DNA of 64,000 nucleotides from Mesorhizobium sp. WSM4904 (GCF_029674545.1 NZ_CP121354.1:1364001-1428000), one strand, 5' to 3'. Shown: positions 38,142 through 48,186, counted from the first letter of the stretch. The notes: a model not told the origin generated them from the sequence alone. Made by a program: numbers and translations.

Positions 38142-38903
38142 ATGAACAAGAGAGATGCAATATTGAGCGACGAAGTCATCGAAGCTAAGAATGTATCCAA
38201 ATGGTATGGTGCCTTCAGAGCACTAACTGACATCAACCTAACCGTCCGCAAGGGCGAACGTATCGTCATCTGTGGGCCCTCAGGCTCGGGAAAGTCGACG
38301 CTGATCCGTTGCGTCAATCGGCTCGAAGCGCACCAGGATGGCGAGATTACCGTCACTGGGATTAGGTTACATAACAAAATGCGCAACGTAGCTGAAGTTC
38401 GCAAAAGCGTCGGCATGGTTTTTCAGCACTTTAATCTTTTCCCGCACATGACCGTGCTGATGAACTGTATGGCGGCGCCGATGTGGATAAAGGGCGTTCC
38501 AGAGGGTGAGGCTAGAAAGATCGCGCTTAAATTCCTAGAGCGCGTGCGCATTCCCGAACAGGCGAACAAATATCCGGCTCAGCTCTCCGGGGGACAGCAG
38601 CAGCGCGTCGCAATTGCCCGGTCCCTCTGTATGGAGCCTGCAGTCATGCTCTTCGATGAGCCGACCTCCTCGCTCGATCCAGAGATGGTCGCTGAAGTGC
38701 TCGAGACTGTGACCGGACTCGCACGCGACGGCATGACCATGGTATGCGTCACCCACGAGATGGGCTTTGCGCGCGCCGTGGCCGATCGAGTAATCTTCAT
38801 GGATCGAGGTGAGATCGTCGAAGAGGGTACACCGCACGACTTCTTCAGAAACCCGCAGCACGAAAGAACGAAATTGTTTCTCAGCCAGATCTTGTCGCAT
38901 TGA
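38142..38903 (+). CDS. Polar amino acid ABC transporter, ATP-binding protein
   Basis: 253-residue ABC ATPase. Walker A is GPSGSGKST, the Q-loop follows in [13 protein letters not shown], the signature is [14 protein letters not shown], Walker B and D-loop read [12 protein letters not shown], and the switch His is in VTHEMGFA. The sequence has the GlnQ/HisP-type spacing. It energises uptake through the permease encoded 76 bases upstream; the three genes form one import operon. Confidence 0.93.
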   Translation: MNKRDAILSDEVIEAKNVSKWYGAFRALTDINLTVRKGERIVICGPSGSGKSTLIRCVNRLEAHQDGEITVTGIRLHNKMRNVAEVRKSVGMVFQHFNLFPHMTVLMNCMAAPMWIKGVPEGEARKIALKFLERVRIPEQANKYPAQLSGGQQQRVAIARSLCMEPAVMLFDEPTSSLDPEMVAEVLETVTGLARDGMTMVCVTHEMGFARAVADRVIFMDRGEIVEEGTPHDFFRNPQHERTKLFLSQILSH

Positions 38904-39255
38904 GGGAGCCATCCTTCAACGAGGCCGTTCGACCGAGTTACTGTGTATCGAATGCGTTGCCTCAGGCCAGCGAGACAACATGTGCGGATATTGTATTCGT
39001 ACGTATTGGCTGACATACATCAGAGCGTTCTCGGCAAGCGCCTCGTTCCCGGAAGCGCGAGAGTAGGATCCCGCTGAGCTTGTGCGCAGCCCACCGTGCC
39101 AGTTCGCGTCCAGGCGCGCTGAGGATTGGCTCGCCACACATGATCAGGTTGCAAGAGTGCGGCCTCAACCCTCTGCCCGCAACCGACCACAATCTGCAGA
39201 CGTCGTCCTCTGGCAGATTCCCGACCATCTTTGGGTGAACCAAACGGATCAACAC
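38904..39255. other. Intergenic between ABC ATPase and acylase
   Basis: The frame of the acylase is open upstream to 39082 but lacks family resemblance there. No other feature is recognised. Confidence 0.45.
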
Positions 39256-41595
39256 ATGTTAAAGAACATAACCTTCGACCGCCACAGCTCCGACAAGCTT
39301 AAGAGTGAGGTCACGATCGACATTGATAAATGGGGGGTTCCTCATATCAAGGCTCAGAACTTGCACGACCTATTTTTCGCGCAGGGTTGGAATGCAGCTC
39401 GAGACCGCCTCTGGCAAATTGATATTGCGCGCAAACGAGGTCTCGGTCTCCTGTCACGAGACTTTGGCCCCGGATATTTGGAGCAGGATCGGGCGGCGCG
39501 TCTCTTTTTATTTCGCGGAGCCATGAGTGCAGAATGGCAGGCGTACGGCCCGGATTCCGAAGAGATATGCTCAGCGTTTGCCGAGGGGATCAATTCCTAC
39601 GTAGACAGTTGCCATGACGGTTTGATTGCCTTGCCACCCGAGTTTGGCCTCCTCGGTCACACTCCCGACTATTGGAAACCCGAAGACGTCGTTCGCGTGC
39701 GAACGCACTCACTAACCCGAAATGCGATTTCGGAGCTTCTGCGCTGCAGGGTGATGGCATTGGCAGGTGTGGAACGAGGTACCCGCCTCGACAGGTTGAG
39801 ACAAGAATTGTCACCTCCGATAGCGCCACGACCAGCGGAGGGCCTTGACCTCGCCTTTATGACAGATCGAGTACTGCAGGATTTTCGCTTGGCAATCTGT
39901 CCCGTCTCATTCTCGAGGGAAAGACTTGCAGCAAGTCTTCAGGAAGCTGACCGTTGGACCCGCGTAACACCGAGTGATGAGATCATGCAGACGGTGTTCC
40001 AAGAGGGCTCAAACAACTGGGCCATATCCGCAACAAAAACCACAACGGAGCGACCAATCCTTGCTCTAGACCCGCATCGCAAGCACGTCCTTCCGTCCAT
40101 CAGGTATCTTGTACACCTGAGTATGCCCGGGCTCGATGTAATTGGCGCTGGAGAGCCTATGATCCCAGGAATCTCCATGGGTCACAACGGGACAGCCGCC
40201 TTTGGTCTGACTATTTTCGGCGCTGACCAAGAAGATATTTATGTTTACGAAACCAAGAGTGAGGGAAATAAATACTTATATAAAGGGGCCTGGGAGCAGG
40301 TGAAGACTATACACGAGAAAATTCCAGTTCGCGCCCACACCGACCAGGAGGTAAAGCTTCAGTTCACACGCCATGGACCCATTTTAAACCAAAATGCTGA
40401 AAAAGACCGCGCCTTCGCACTGAGAACCGTATGGATGGATCCCGGCATGGCACCTTACATGGCCAGCTTGGCCGTAATGCGCTCTAAGACATTTTCAGAA
40501 TACACCTCCAGTCTAGCAAACTGGGGTTGTCCTTCAGTTAATCACATCTATGCGGACACGTCGAATGTAATTGCGTGGAAACCGTCAGGTGCGGCTCCGG
40601 TCCGAAGAAATTGGGACGGCCTGCTTCCGGTTCCAGGAGACGGTCGGTTCGAATGGGAAGGGTATTTGTCACCGGACGATGGGCCGTTCGAGATGAACCC
40701 CGCCAAAGGTTTTGTCGCCACTGCCAACGCAATGAATGTTCCGGAGGAATGGAGTAGATCGCATCCTGCTTTTGGCTACGAGTGGTCTGACAGCAGCAGA
40801 CATGATACCCTTCATACAACTCTCTCACGATCAGAGAAGATCTCGTTGCGGGACTGCATGTCGCTGCAATGTTCGGTGTATTCGCCGATAGCAGTTCGTA
40901 TTCTTGCGAAACTAGACACTCTTCTCGGTTCGGTTGCAAACATGCCTGCGTTGCACTTATTTTCTAACTGGGACCGGCATTTGGATGCGAGTTCGCCAGC
41001 CGCCGCGTTCTTTGAGATTTGGCTTAGCAAACACCTTGGCCCGACAGTAGCTCGCTTAGAAAGCGCTGACGATGAAGTGTTGGCACTGCTCGTGCCTTTA
41101 CAGCCTTCGGCCATAGCCTCTTGGCTCGAACAGGCAGAGCCTAGTGAAAAGTTGAAGCATTCCATAATGGAATCCCTAACTTCTGCCTGGAGTGAATGCA
41201 TATGTCGATTTGGCGACGATTCTGCCTCATGGGCATGGGGCAGTATACATAAGCTTGATTTGCGCCACCCTCTGCAGGCACTGACGTCTGAACAATGGTC
41301 GTTGGGCGCCATAGCCCTCGGCGGAAGTAGCTCAACGCTCAATTTTTCGAGTTACCGAAGCGGCCAATTCTCTGTTTCAGAAGGACCGTCAGTGCGGATA
41401 ATCATGGACGTTGGGTCATGGGATGACAGTCTCTTTATTAACAATCCAGGTCAGTCGGGTGTTCCGATCTCAAGTCATTATCGTGACCTCAATCACGATT
41501 GGCAACGGGGCGAATACAAGCCCTTGTTATATTCAGAGGAGTCCATACGGAGGGAGCTCGAACATAGGGTCGTCCTGTCTCCCGCTGACTGTTGA
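39256..41595 (+). CDS. Penicillin acylase family N-terminal-nucleophile hydrolase
   Basis: 779-residue Ntn hydrolase of the penicillin amidase family, which cleaves amide bonds of acylated amines such as N-acyl homoserine lactones or beta-lactams. The N-terminal part has KWGVPHIKAQNLHDLFFAQG and AARDRLWQIDIARKRGLG; the autocatalytic junction is EGSNNWA with Ser252 as the new N-terminal nucleophile; RHGPILN and FVATANAMN follow in the beta chain. Unlike classical members, no signal peptide is visible upstream of MLKNITFDRH, so it may act in the cytoplasm. It follows the amino acid importer on the same strand after about 350 bases. The start at ATG 39256 is my choice; the frame is open upstream. 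Confidence 0.88.
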   Translation: MLKNITFDRHSSDKLKSEVTIDIDKWGVPHIKAQNLHDLFFAQGWNAARDRLWQIDIARKRGLGLLSRDFGPGYLEQDRAARLFLFRGAMSAEWQAYGPDSEEICSAFAEGINSYVDSCHDGLIALPPEFGLLGHTPDYWKPEDVVRVRTHSLTRNAISELLRCRVMALAGVERGTRLDRLRQELSPPIAPRPAEGLDLAFMTDRVLQDFRLAICPVSFSRERLAASLQEADRWTRVTPSDEIMQTVFQEGSNNWAISATKTTTERPILALDPHRKHVLPSIRYLVHLSMPGLDVIGAGEPMIPGISMGHNGTAAFGLTIFGADQEDIYVYETKSEGNKYLYKGAWEQVKTIHEKIPVRAHTDQEVKLQFTRHGPILNQNAEKDRAFALRTVWMDPGMAPYMASLAVMRSKTFSEYTSSLANWGCPSVNHIYADTSNVIAWKPSGAAPVRRNWDGLLPVPGDGRFEWEGYLSPDDGPFEMNPAKGFVATANAMNVPEEWSRSHPAFGYEWSDSSRHDTLHTTLSRSEKISLRDCMSLQCSVYSPIAVRILAKLDTLLGSVANMPALHLFSNWDRHLDASSPAAAFFEIWLSKHLGPTVARLESADDEVLALLVPLQPSAIASWLEQAEPSEKLKHSIMESLTSAWSECICRFGDDSASWAWGSIHKLDLRHPLQALTSEQWSLGAIALGGSSSTLNFSSYRSGQFSVSEGPSVRIIMDVGSWDDSLFINNPGQSGVPISSHYRDLNHDWQRGEYKPLLYSEESIRRELEHRVVLSPADC

Positions 41596-42425
41596 GGATG
41601 CGACAGTATAGGCCGCTTACCATTGTAGCAGGAACATATCGGTCGAACTCACCTGGCGGCAAGGTGAGGATCGACACTTTAGCGCCCGCCGGCCGACTTT
41701 GATATTGACAGCGGAACGCCCGGCCGGAATCTGGATGCGCTTGTGGGGCAATGATCCCGCTGGTGTGCGGCGACCACCCCTGATCGTCACGAGCAGGGCC
41801 GTCGCGGCCTCCAATAATGTTGCAGGAGACTTAGAAGCGGGATGTCCCGCATTGGCAATTGCTCTGCCTTGGGGCCATAGGGAAGAGGGGTAAGGTGCTG
41901 GCCCGACCACCGGAGAGCGCGTCTGTTACTACAAGGCTCGATCGCGGCCGCATCACGGCCCTCGGCGGCTGCCGATAACGCGCGCTTCGGGCGCTACCAG
42001 TACGCATTGGCGATAATCGCATCTGCTGTAGGAGAGCACTTGATTCGAGACTGACAGTGCGACGGTCAACAGGGTTCGCTATCATTGTCGAGCCGAGTTC
42101 AAGAATGGACACATACCTCAGGGAGGACCTTTCAGGGGGCAGACCATTGTCTGTCTCCTCATCCGAGAAACAAGCTAACCTCGCAGAGAGTGGCATCAGG
42201 GCAACACGTCATTGTCCTTCGATGCGACTGAATATCGACGACTTCAACGCGGCTTGCCGCCTTCGCGTATAGCCGCAGGACCTTGAATGCCGGGAACCAG
42301 CCGAGAAATGTTGGCGGTGGGTGAGCGCCTTTCATTTTTCAAGTCCGCTACATTCTGTCTGTCATATACCCGAAGGCGGCGATGCTTGTTGCCCGCCCGA
42401 TGTGGTTAGCAGTTGACGTGCCTTC
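41596..42425. other. Decayed region with possible amidase 5' relic
   Basis: No intact gene. At 42200-42335 on the minus strand, MKGAHPP then LRLYAKAASRVEVVDIQSH faintly resembles the start of the amidase (LYRRRQLSPVEVVDDCLSR), and it is preceded by the same 13-mer GTCCGCTACATTC (42343-42355) found before that gene. It is therefore probably a relic of an amidase copy. Confidence 0.4.
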
Positions 42426-43882
42426 TTATGTATCTTCATTCAGCCTGCGGTGGCACGCTGGCCGTTTCGTTGAATGGCGGGGGAAAAAAGGCGTTGATGA
42501 CTCAGGCTTGCGTGGAGCACTCGTGGGGCGCTCGATTGACAATGTTATTCGTGGAGAATGCTTTCCTTTGTGGAGGAGGATGATTCTCTCGTCCAGTTCC
42601 TTGTCGGCCTCGGTAAGGCGATGATTCAGGCGAAGGTAGTCGGTCCAGGTCGGCGTACGGAATGTCTCCGTCCATAGCACAGGCTCCTGAAGGTTGCGCT
42701 GGAGAGTCCAGTGCCGAGCACCAACGCGACTCTGTACATGCCGGCACCCGCGCATGGCGAGGAATTCTTCTAGATTTTCCACGAGTATGAGGTACTCGAC
42801 TTTGACCACGATGGGGCCGCTTCTCGGCTTGAGACTGAGGGCGACTGCCGGCGCGTCGAATTCCTCCAAAGGGTCGGGCTCGGCCTCGCGACCCTCGCGA
42901 AGGGGAAACAGGACGCCGCTCGCAATGGAAGAGGCAGTGCCAGAAAAAGGGAGCACGCCGCACAGGCGACGCATGCCAGCGTCATTAGTTGCTCTTCTGA
43001 CAAGCTCCGTCTTAATAGGCTGTTGGCGACGCCAGCCATGACGGCGCCTGTGCCGAAGCCGGCGATGATGGTGCCATAGGCGAGCGGTCCTTCGCCCAGC
43101 TGATCGCGGACAACCAATGGCAGCAGTGCGAGTATGGCGATGCCCGACAGGCCAAAGAAGGTTCCGCGGGCGATCGCCGTCTTGATTTCCGATGACATCG
43201 CTGTGAAGCGCAGCCTGTCATAGATGGCCGTCCTCATTGACTCACGTGGGAGAAGTGAGGAGCGAACCTTCCATTTGCATCGCCATATGGTGACCAAAGG
43301 GATCATATAGGTGAGTGTAAACATAGCGAAAGCCGTCATAAGTCCGAACGACGCAATCATGATGCCGCGAGCGCCGGTCCCACGGTCCGTGCAGTGTTGA
43401 AGCCAATGGAGAGGAGGGTGACGGCAGCGGGAACTTCGCGTCGGTCCACAATATCGCCAACAGAAGCCTGCCAGGCGGTATCGTTGAGCGCGGCACCACT
43501 TGCGATCAAGAAGCTGAAGCCGAAGATCATCCACGGGGCGATAAAGCCCAGCACCACTGAAGCCGTAGCATCGCGGATGCTATTACCATTAGGCATCGGC
43601 CGGCGAACATGACTCTTCGACGGCTGAAGTTGTCGGCGAGAACCCCTAGCGAAAATGGACAAAATGAAAGCGGGCAGGTTAGACGAAGCCTGCTCGAGCG
43701 CAACCATCAGATCGGAGGTCGGAACCGTTGCCATTAGCCAGCTGATAGCAACGGTCTGCATCAGCCAGCCAAGGGAAGAGACTTGAGAGGCTAAACCAGA
43801 TTGAGCGAAATGTCGTATTCCTGAGCGGCGCAAACGTCTTCGGCGAAACTACATCCGCATCTGCGCCCGCCGCTTTGCTCAT
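42426..43882 (-). pseudogene. Decayed inverted copy of the MFS exporter
   Basis: The minus strand carries pieces in several frames matching the exporter at 30964: FAPLRNTTFRSIWF, SSLGWLMQTVAISWLMAT, ASSNLPAFILSIFA, LVVRDQLGEGPLAYGT and the whole soluble tail (HWTLQRNLQEPVLWTETF). About 290 bases coding for the last helices are deleted and several frameshifts occur. Confidence 0.9.
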
Positions 43883-44451
43883 TGCTCCGACCGATTCGGT
43901 TCCGCCAAGCTTAACCACTTCGCGCGACACGATCCTCTTACACGTCGGATGCGCCAAATGCAGTCTTTGTATTAGTGTCATCTGGTAGCGAGATGCGGAG
44001 GTGGCGGCGGAGAGCCGTCGCTGGTGTCGCAGCGGCCTTACATCAGTGCAAACATGCTGTTGCGTGGCGCCGGCACAGTTCCCCCGGCGTCGGCGGCTTC
44101 GCCGGCAAGAATGCGAAGGCGCGCCGACTCGCTGCCAAGCTCAAGGTCGTCAGCATGGTTCTTCTGGCCGAGGCTGACGAGCTTGCCGAGCAACTCGGCG
44201 CCTTTGTCGGCGATCCTCTGGCGAGAACAAAGCTGTCGGAGACCAGCGTTGCCTGCATTGAGCGGCCGATGAAGGCACTATGCGCATCTCGCTGCGAGAT
44301 GCAGCCGATATAAAAACAGCATTTGACGCTAGCCGCCAGGAAAGGGGATTGTCACCCCGCATGAGCCGGCGAAGCTTTTGTTCAATTTCGAACATGGACG
44401 CGATCGCGCGTTTTGCGCAACCAAACCACGACACACTGATTGAGGTGAGAT
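43883..44451. other. No recognised gene; possible operator near the second M24 gene
   Basis: Open frames at 43975-44313 resemble nothing I know. TGTTC, six bases, GAACA at 44379-44394 is a short inverted repeat about 60 bases before the M24 start. Confidence 0.4.
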
Positions 44452-45627
44452 ATGGCGACGACACGCTCCGCAATTCCTCTGACTGGTGTACCGTTTCCGA
44501 TATCAGAGTATGAGCGCCGGCAAAACAATGTGCTGGATGCGGTTGCTACGGCAGGCTTGGACGCAATCGTAGTAACGGCGCACGGCCACTTGAAGTATCT
44601 CAGCGGCTACGATGGGAGCGGTGGATATTTCGCGCCTTTCCCTCTTATTCTGATGCCGGGTCGGGTCCCGATATTTGTTGTCCGAGAATATGACGAGCAG
44701 GCAGTACGTTCATATAGCTGCATCGAGGAAATTGAAACCTATACACATCAGCCTGATTTTGGCAGGGTCTGCGCCGATGTATTGCGTCGACTCGGACTGG
44801 ACAATAAGCGAGTCGGTTTCGAGCTTGGCTGCTGGAATCTCGCGCCCGCCGACGTGCGCGCAGTCCAAGACCAGCTCCCGGATCTGAAGATTACTGACGT
44901 CACCCGACTGGTCTCGTCAGTGTCAGCAGTGAAAGGAGAACTTGAGTTGGCGTGTATGCGCGATGCTGTTCGACTCACTGACGTGGCAATTCGAACCTTT
45001 CAGCAATCGCTTCGTCCCGGCATTACGGAGATCGAAATGGCAGCGGCCCTAGCTGCGGCGGTAACAAACGACCCCAGCAACGCCGCTGGGGATATCGGGC
45101 TTGCGCCGGGTACCATTTTGTTTGGAGAGCGAGTGAAGTTGCCCCATGCGCCAGCGACCCATCATCCTCTCAGCAACAACGAACCTGCCTTTCTGGAGAT
45201 AGGGGCTTCGAAACACGGGTATACAGTGGGAATGGTTCGATGCGCAGTCCTTGGCAAACATCCCGAAACCGAATCTTTGCACGGCTTGGCTGAAGAGGTC
45301 ATTGCGGCCCTTGTCTCCTCGATTCGACCAGGTGCTACGCCGGCGGACGTTCACGCTGCTGGGGGCGAGGTGTTGAAGCGATCTGGACGCAAGGGCGTCT
45401 TCCGCCAACGAACAGGATACCAAACTGGCATCAATTGGACTGAGCGCGGCGACCTAAGCCTGGAGCCCGATGTAAATGAACCACTCCGAGCTGGCATGAC
45501 CCTGCACATGCCAAACATTTTGTGCAGCGAAAGTGGCTACCTATTTGGTGCCGGCGCACACGTGCTCGTGACAGAGCGCGGCGCGGAACTCCTGAGCGAA
45601 ATCCCGCCAACACTTTATCGGGCGTGA
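44452..45627 (+). CDS. M24 family hydrolase, second DoeA-like paralogue
   Basis: 391-residue M24-fold protein, a divergent paralogue of the one at 22289. The N-terminal creatinase-type domain includes HLKYLSGYDGSGGYFAPFPL; the C-terminal domain has LEIGASKHGYTVGMVRC and GYQTGINWTERGDLSLEP. The metal ligands of M24 peptidases are again absent (Glu and Gly at the two Asp positions, Tyr/Gln where GHG is expected), so metal-independent C-N hydrolysis is expected. The start is the ATG following GAGGTGAGAT. An IS5-type element begins three bases after the stop codon, so any co-transcription with the downstream M20 gene is interrupted. Confidence 0.78.
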   Translation: MATTRSAIPLTGVPFPISEYERRQNNVLDAVATAGLDAIVVTAHGHLKYLSGYDGSGGYFAPFPLILMPGRVPIFVVREYDEQAVRSYSCIEEIETYTHQPDFGRVCADVLRRLGLDNKRVGFELGCWNLAPADVRAVQDQLPDLKITDVTRLVSSVSAVKGELELACMRDAVRLTDVAIRTFQQSLRPGITEIEMAAALAAAVTNDPSNAAGDIGLAPGTILFGERVKLPHAPATHHPLSNNEPAFLEIGASKHGYTVGMVRCAVLGKHPETESLHGLAEEVIAALVSSIRPGATPADVHAAGGEVLKRSGRKGVFRQRTGYQTGINWTERGDLSLEPDVNEPLRAGMTLHMPNILCSESGYLFGAGAHVLVTERGAELLSEIPPTLYRA

Positions 45628-45629
45628 TG

Positions 45630-46291
45630 CTAGGCGGCGTGGACAAATTTGAGCCAGTATCTGGCGGTGGCTAGGTAGACCATTCCGAGGAAGCTATTGG
45701 CCAATTGATCGTAGCGGGTGGCAATGGCCCGGTTGATTTTGAGGTGGCCGAACATGCGCTCGATTCGGTTCCGCTGCTTGTAGAGCGCCCGGTCATACTC
45801 GATCTTCACGCGGCGGTTTGATCGGCCGGGTATGACGGGTTTAATCTTCCGCTCGGCGAGATCGGCGCGAATGGTATCGGCATCGTAGCCCTTGTCCGCA
45901 AGGAAGGCGTCCGGTGCACGAGTCCCCCTTTTCCGCCCGCTGCCGAGACATGGGCGCGAACTGTGGTGCTGTCGATGCTGTAGTGGCCGCTGTCCGCCAT
46001 GACCTCGGCGAGCATTACCGCCACGGTCTCCCAGACCCCGGCCTCGCTCCAGCGTCGGAACCGACGATAGATGGTGTTCCAACTGCCGTATTTGGGCGGG
46101 ACATCCCGCCATGGAGCGCCGCAGCGGAGCCGCCAGAGAATGCCGTTGATGATCGAACGATTCTGCTTGGGAGGTCTACCTCGGCCGCGTTTGTCAGGGT
46201 CGATGGGCAGCAAGCCCTTGAGAACACGCCATTCTGCTTCGGTGAGATCGCCCCTGCTCAAACCTGCCTCCAAAAAGCAGCCTTGAATCAA
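45630..46291 (-). CDS. IS5-family transposase, two overlapping frames
   Basis: The first frame starts at ATG 46291 with LSRGDLTEAEWRVLKGLLP, then CGAPWRDVPPKYGSWNTIYR and YSIDSTTVRAHVSAAGGKGG. The second frame, entered by a -1 shift, carries DAFLADKGYDADTIRADLAE and RNRIERMFGHLKINRAIATR, completing the DDE domain. A run of four A and five G (near 45930 on the minus strand) lies in the overlap and is a possible slippage site, as in other IS5 elements with programmed frameshifting. The fused product would have about 220 residues. Its TAG stop lies within the terminal inverted repeat. Confidence 0.85.
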
Positions 46292-46346
46292 TCCTCTTGG
46301 GCTACGTCAATCGCATCGACGTCCGAAATTCCGTAAGGCGGATATA

Positions 46347-46517
46347 CTATTCCGCCAAGGTGATGGACAGTTCGAGAGGGCTGTCGCTATCCGCGAAAAA
46401 TCGGCTGCCATCCTCAAACTCGATCACCACCTCTCCATCGCGGTGGCGCATGACACGGCGAACAACCTTGCCAATCAGCATCGACGTAGCTCGTTCGCTC
46501 TCTTCTTCCAGTGTCAT
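46347..46517 (-). CDS. Small passenger ORF in the IS5 element, function unknown
   Basis: 56 residues from ATG 46517 (a TTG at 46532 is also possible), in the same direction as and upstream of the transposase, inside the inverted repeats. The sequence IGKVVRRVMRHRDGEVVIEF then EDGSRFFADS suggests a small beta-rich protein like short hypothetical proteins found elsewhere in proteobacteria; I cannot name a family. IS427-type elements usually have no gene here. Confidence 0.5.
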   Translation of the reverse strand: MTLEEESERATSMLIGKVVRRVMRHRDGEVVIEFEDGSRFFADSDSPLELSITLAE

Positions 46518-46585
46518 TCCCAATGCTAACAACCCGATCGCAGGAAAGCGACCCTGCTAACATCGAATTTGTCCACGCCGCCTAG

Positions 46586-46960
46586 GGTCTGCGGTTTGCG
46601 GATTGAGTGGCAAAGCGCATGCAGTCCTGGAAAGTAGGTCGTGGGAGGGGGAGGAGTGTCGCGATGGTGACAGCTCTTCCTACTCAGACCTTTGCCATTG
46701 GCCGTTGCCAGCAGAGCCAGAGTTTATGATTGCCAGCACTTCGCAGCTGGTCCTCTAAGGCCGAAGCTTATCCATTTGAGGGCAAACGGCTTGTTATCGG
46801 GTCGCAGTCGCCGGCGCCAACACCGAGGCCTGAACGCGGGGCTATCTCGGTTCTAGATGGTTACGATATCCAAACTGCATTTGACGAAAACACCGGTGGC
46901 ATCGATCATTAATTACGCACCGGCGCCTGATCCAAATTACTCAAATGCGGGAACGTGCCT
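46586..46960. other. Intergenic, no gene recognised
   Basis: This region lies between the IS5 element and the third M20 gene. A short frame at 46730-46912 has no resemblance to known proteins. Confidence 0.45.
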
Positions 46961-48124
46961 ATGGTTGGCGTTGACAGGTTCAAGGAGATCGAGATCGAAG
47001 CGATGACTTGGCGCCGGTACCTGCACGAGAATCCGGAGCTTGACTATCGGGTGAATGACACAGCGGCATTTGTGGCGGAAAAGCTGGCTTCCTTCGGGAT
47101 TAACCACATCGAGTGCAGGATAGCTGAAACCGGCGTGGTTGCGTTGATCCAAGGTCAACTCGGAGATGGGCCCACTATCGGGTTGCGGGCCGACATGGAC
47201 GCTCTGCCTATACTCGAAGCTTCAGGCAAACCTTGGACGTCGAAAAGGTCCGGACAGATGCACGCGTGTGGTCACGACGGGCATACTGCAATGCTCCTTG
47301 GCGCCGCGAAATACCTCGCCGCGACCCGGAACTTCAAAGGGTCCGTTGCCCTGATCTTCCAACCTGCCGAGGAAGATGGCCGCGGCGGCCAAAGAATGGT
47401 CCAGGAGGGGATCATGGACCGTTTCGGGATATCTCAGGTCTTTGGCATGCACAATTGGCCAGGCATGGAGGTTGGTGCGTTCGGCATTTGCGAAGGTTCG
47501 ATTTTTGCCGCGCTCGACGAGTTCGATATTGTGGTCAAAGGCAGAGGGGGTCACGCGGCCGCTCCCCATCTGACAATTGACCCCGTCGTTGTTGCAGCTC
47601 AGATCATTTTAGGCTTGCAGACACTAGTCTCACGCAACACGGACCCCACCGAGTCCCTGGTGATCTCCGTCACAAAGCTGAACGCCGGACAAGCTTACAA
47701 CATCATTCCCGAACGCGCGGAGATTGCCGGAACAGTCAGGACACTGTCACCGATTTTGCGCGACTTCGCTGAAAAACAGATTGAGGCGTGCGCGGAAAAT
47801 ATTGCACGCGCTTCCGGGGCGAAGGTCGAGTTTCAGCATCGCCGCCTGGAGCCCCTCACTGTCAATCATCCCGATCAAACGCGTCGGGCAACAGAGGTGG
47901 CGCGTGCTCTGGTCGGCCATTCATCGGTGAACCCCAAAGTCAAACCTAGTTTGGGGTCAGAGGACTTCGCGTACATGCTAGAGGCGCGGCCGGGGGCATG
48001 TATACTGCTTGGAAATGGATCGACTGCTGCTCTCCATAATCCAACCTACGACTTTAACGATGAAGCACTGCCATACGGCATTGGATACTGGGTCAACTTG
48101 GCCGAGGCTGCTCTAGCACCATGA
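46961..48124 (+). CDS. M20 family amidohydrolase (hippurate hydrolase-like), third M20
   Basis: 387-residue M20D-type amidohydrolase, close in type to the one at 16615. Motifs are RADMDALPI, HACGHDGHTAMLLGAAKY, FQPAEEDGRGG and LGSEDFAYMLE, with the RGGHAAAPH dimerisation segment. I take ATG 46961; GTG 46955 is two codons upstream and possible. It precedes a polyamine-type ABC importer by 62 bases on the same strand, so it may hydrolyse the imported N-acyl compound. Confidence 0.9.
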   Translation: MVGVDRFKEIEIEAMTWRRYLHENPELDYRVNDTAAFVAEKLASFGINHIECRIAETGVVALIQGQLGDGPTIGLRADMDALPILEASGKPWTSKRSGQMHACGHDGHTAMLLGAAKYLAATRNFKGSVALIFQPAEEDGRGGQRMVQEGIMDRFGISQVFGMHNWPGMEVGAFGICEGSIFAALDEFDIVVKGRGGHAAAPHLTIDPVVVAAQIILGLQTLVSRNTDPTESLVISVTKLNAGQAYNIIPERAEIAGTVRTLSPILRDFAEKQIEACAENIARASGAKVEFQHRRLEPLTVNHPDQTRRATEVARALVGHSSVNPKVKPSLGSEDFAYMLEARPGACILLGNGSTAALHNPTYDFNDEALPYGIGYWVNLAEAALAP

Positions 48125-48186
48125 CATTGTCCAAGCAAAACAACCTTGGCTAATCAAGGCTGAGATCACAAGAAGAGGGTAACGAC

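Larger units (their letters stand above)
45630..46585 (-). mobile_element. IS5-family (IS427-group-like) insertion sequence, complete
   Basis: The ends are perfect 20-bp inverted repeats, CTAGGCGGCGTGGACAAATT at 45630-45649 and its complement at 46566-46585. The outermost CTAG fits the CTAG target preference of this group. It contains a two-frame transposase and an extra small ORF. No decay is seen, so it may be active. It sits three bases after the second M24 gene. Confidence 0.9.

Noticed and set aside
30964..43882. Composite transposon bounded by the two exporter copies
   Set aside because: The exporter is not a mobile element and no flanking target duplication was seen; duplication followed by inversion is simpler.
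46347..46532. Toxin-antitoxin gene inside the IS5 element
   Set aside because: Only one small ORF is present and it shows no toxin or antitoxin motif.
46860..46890. Nod-box-like sequence (ATATCCAAACTGCATTTGACG)
   Set aside because: Only a few bases match the nod-box consensus and no nodulation gene follows.
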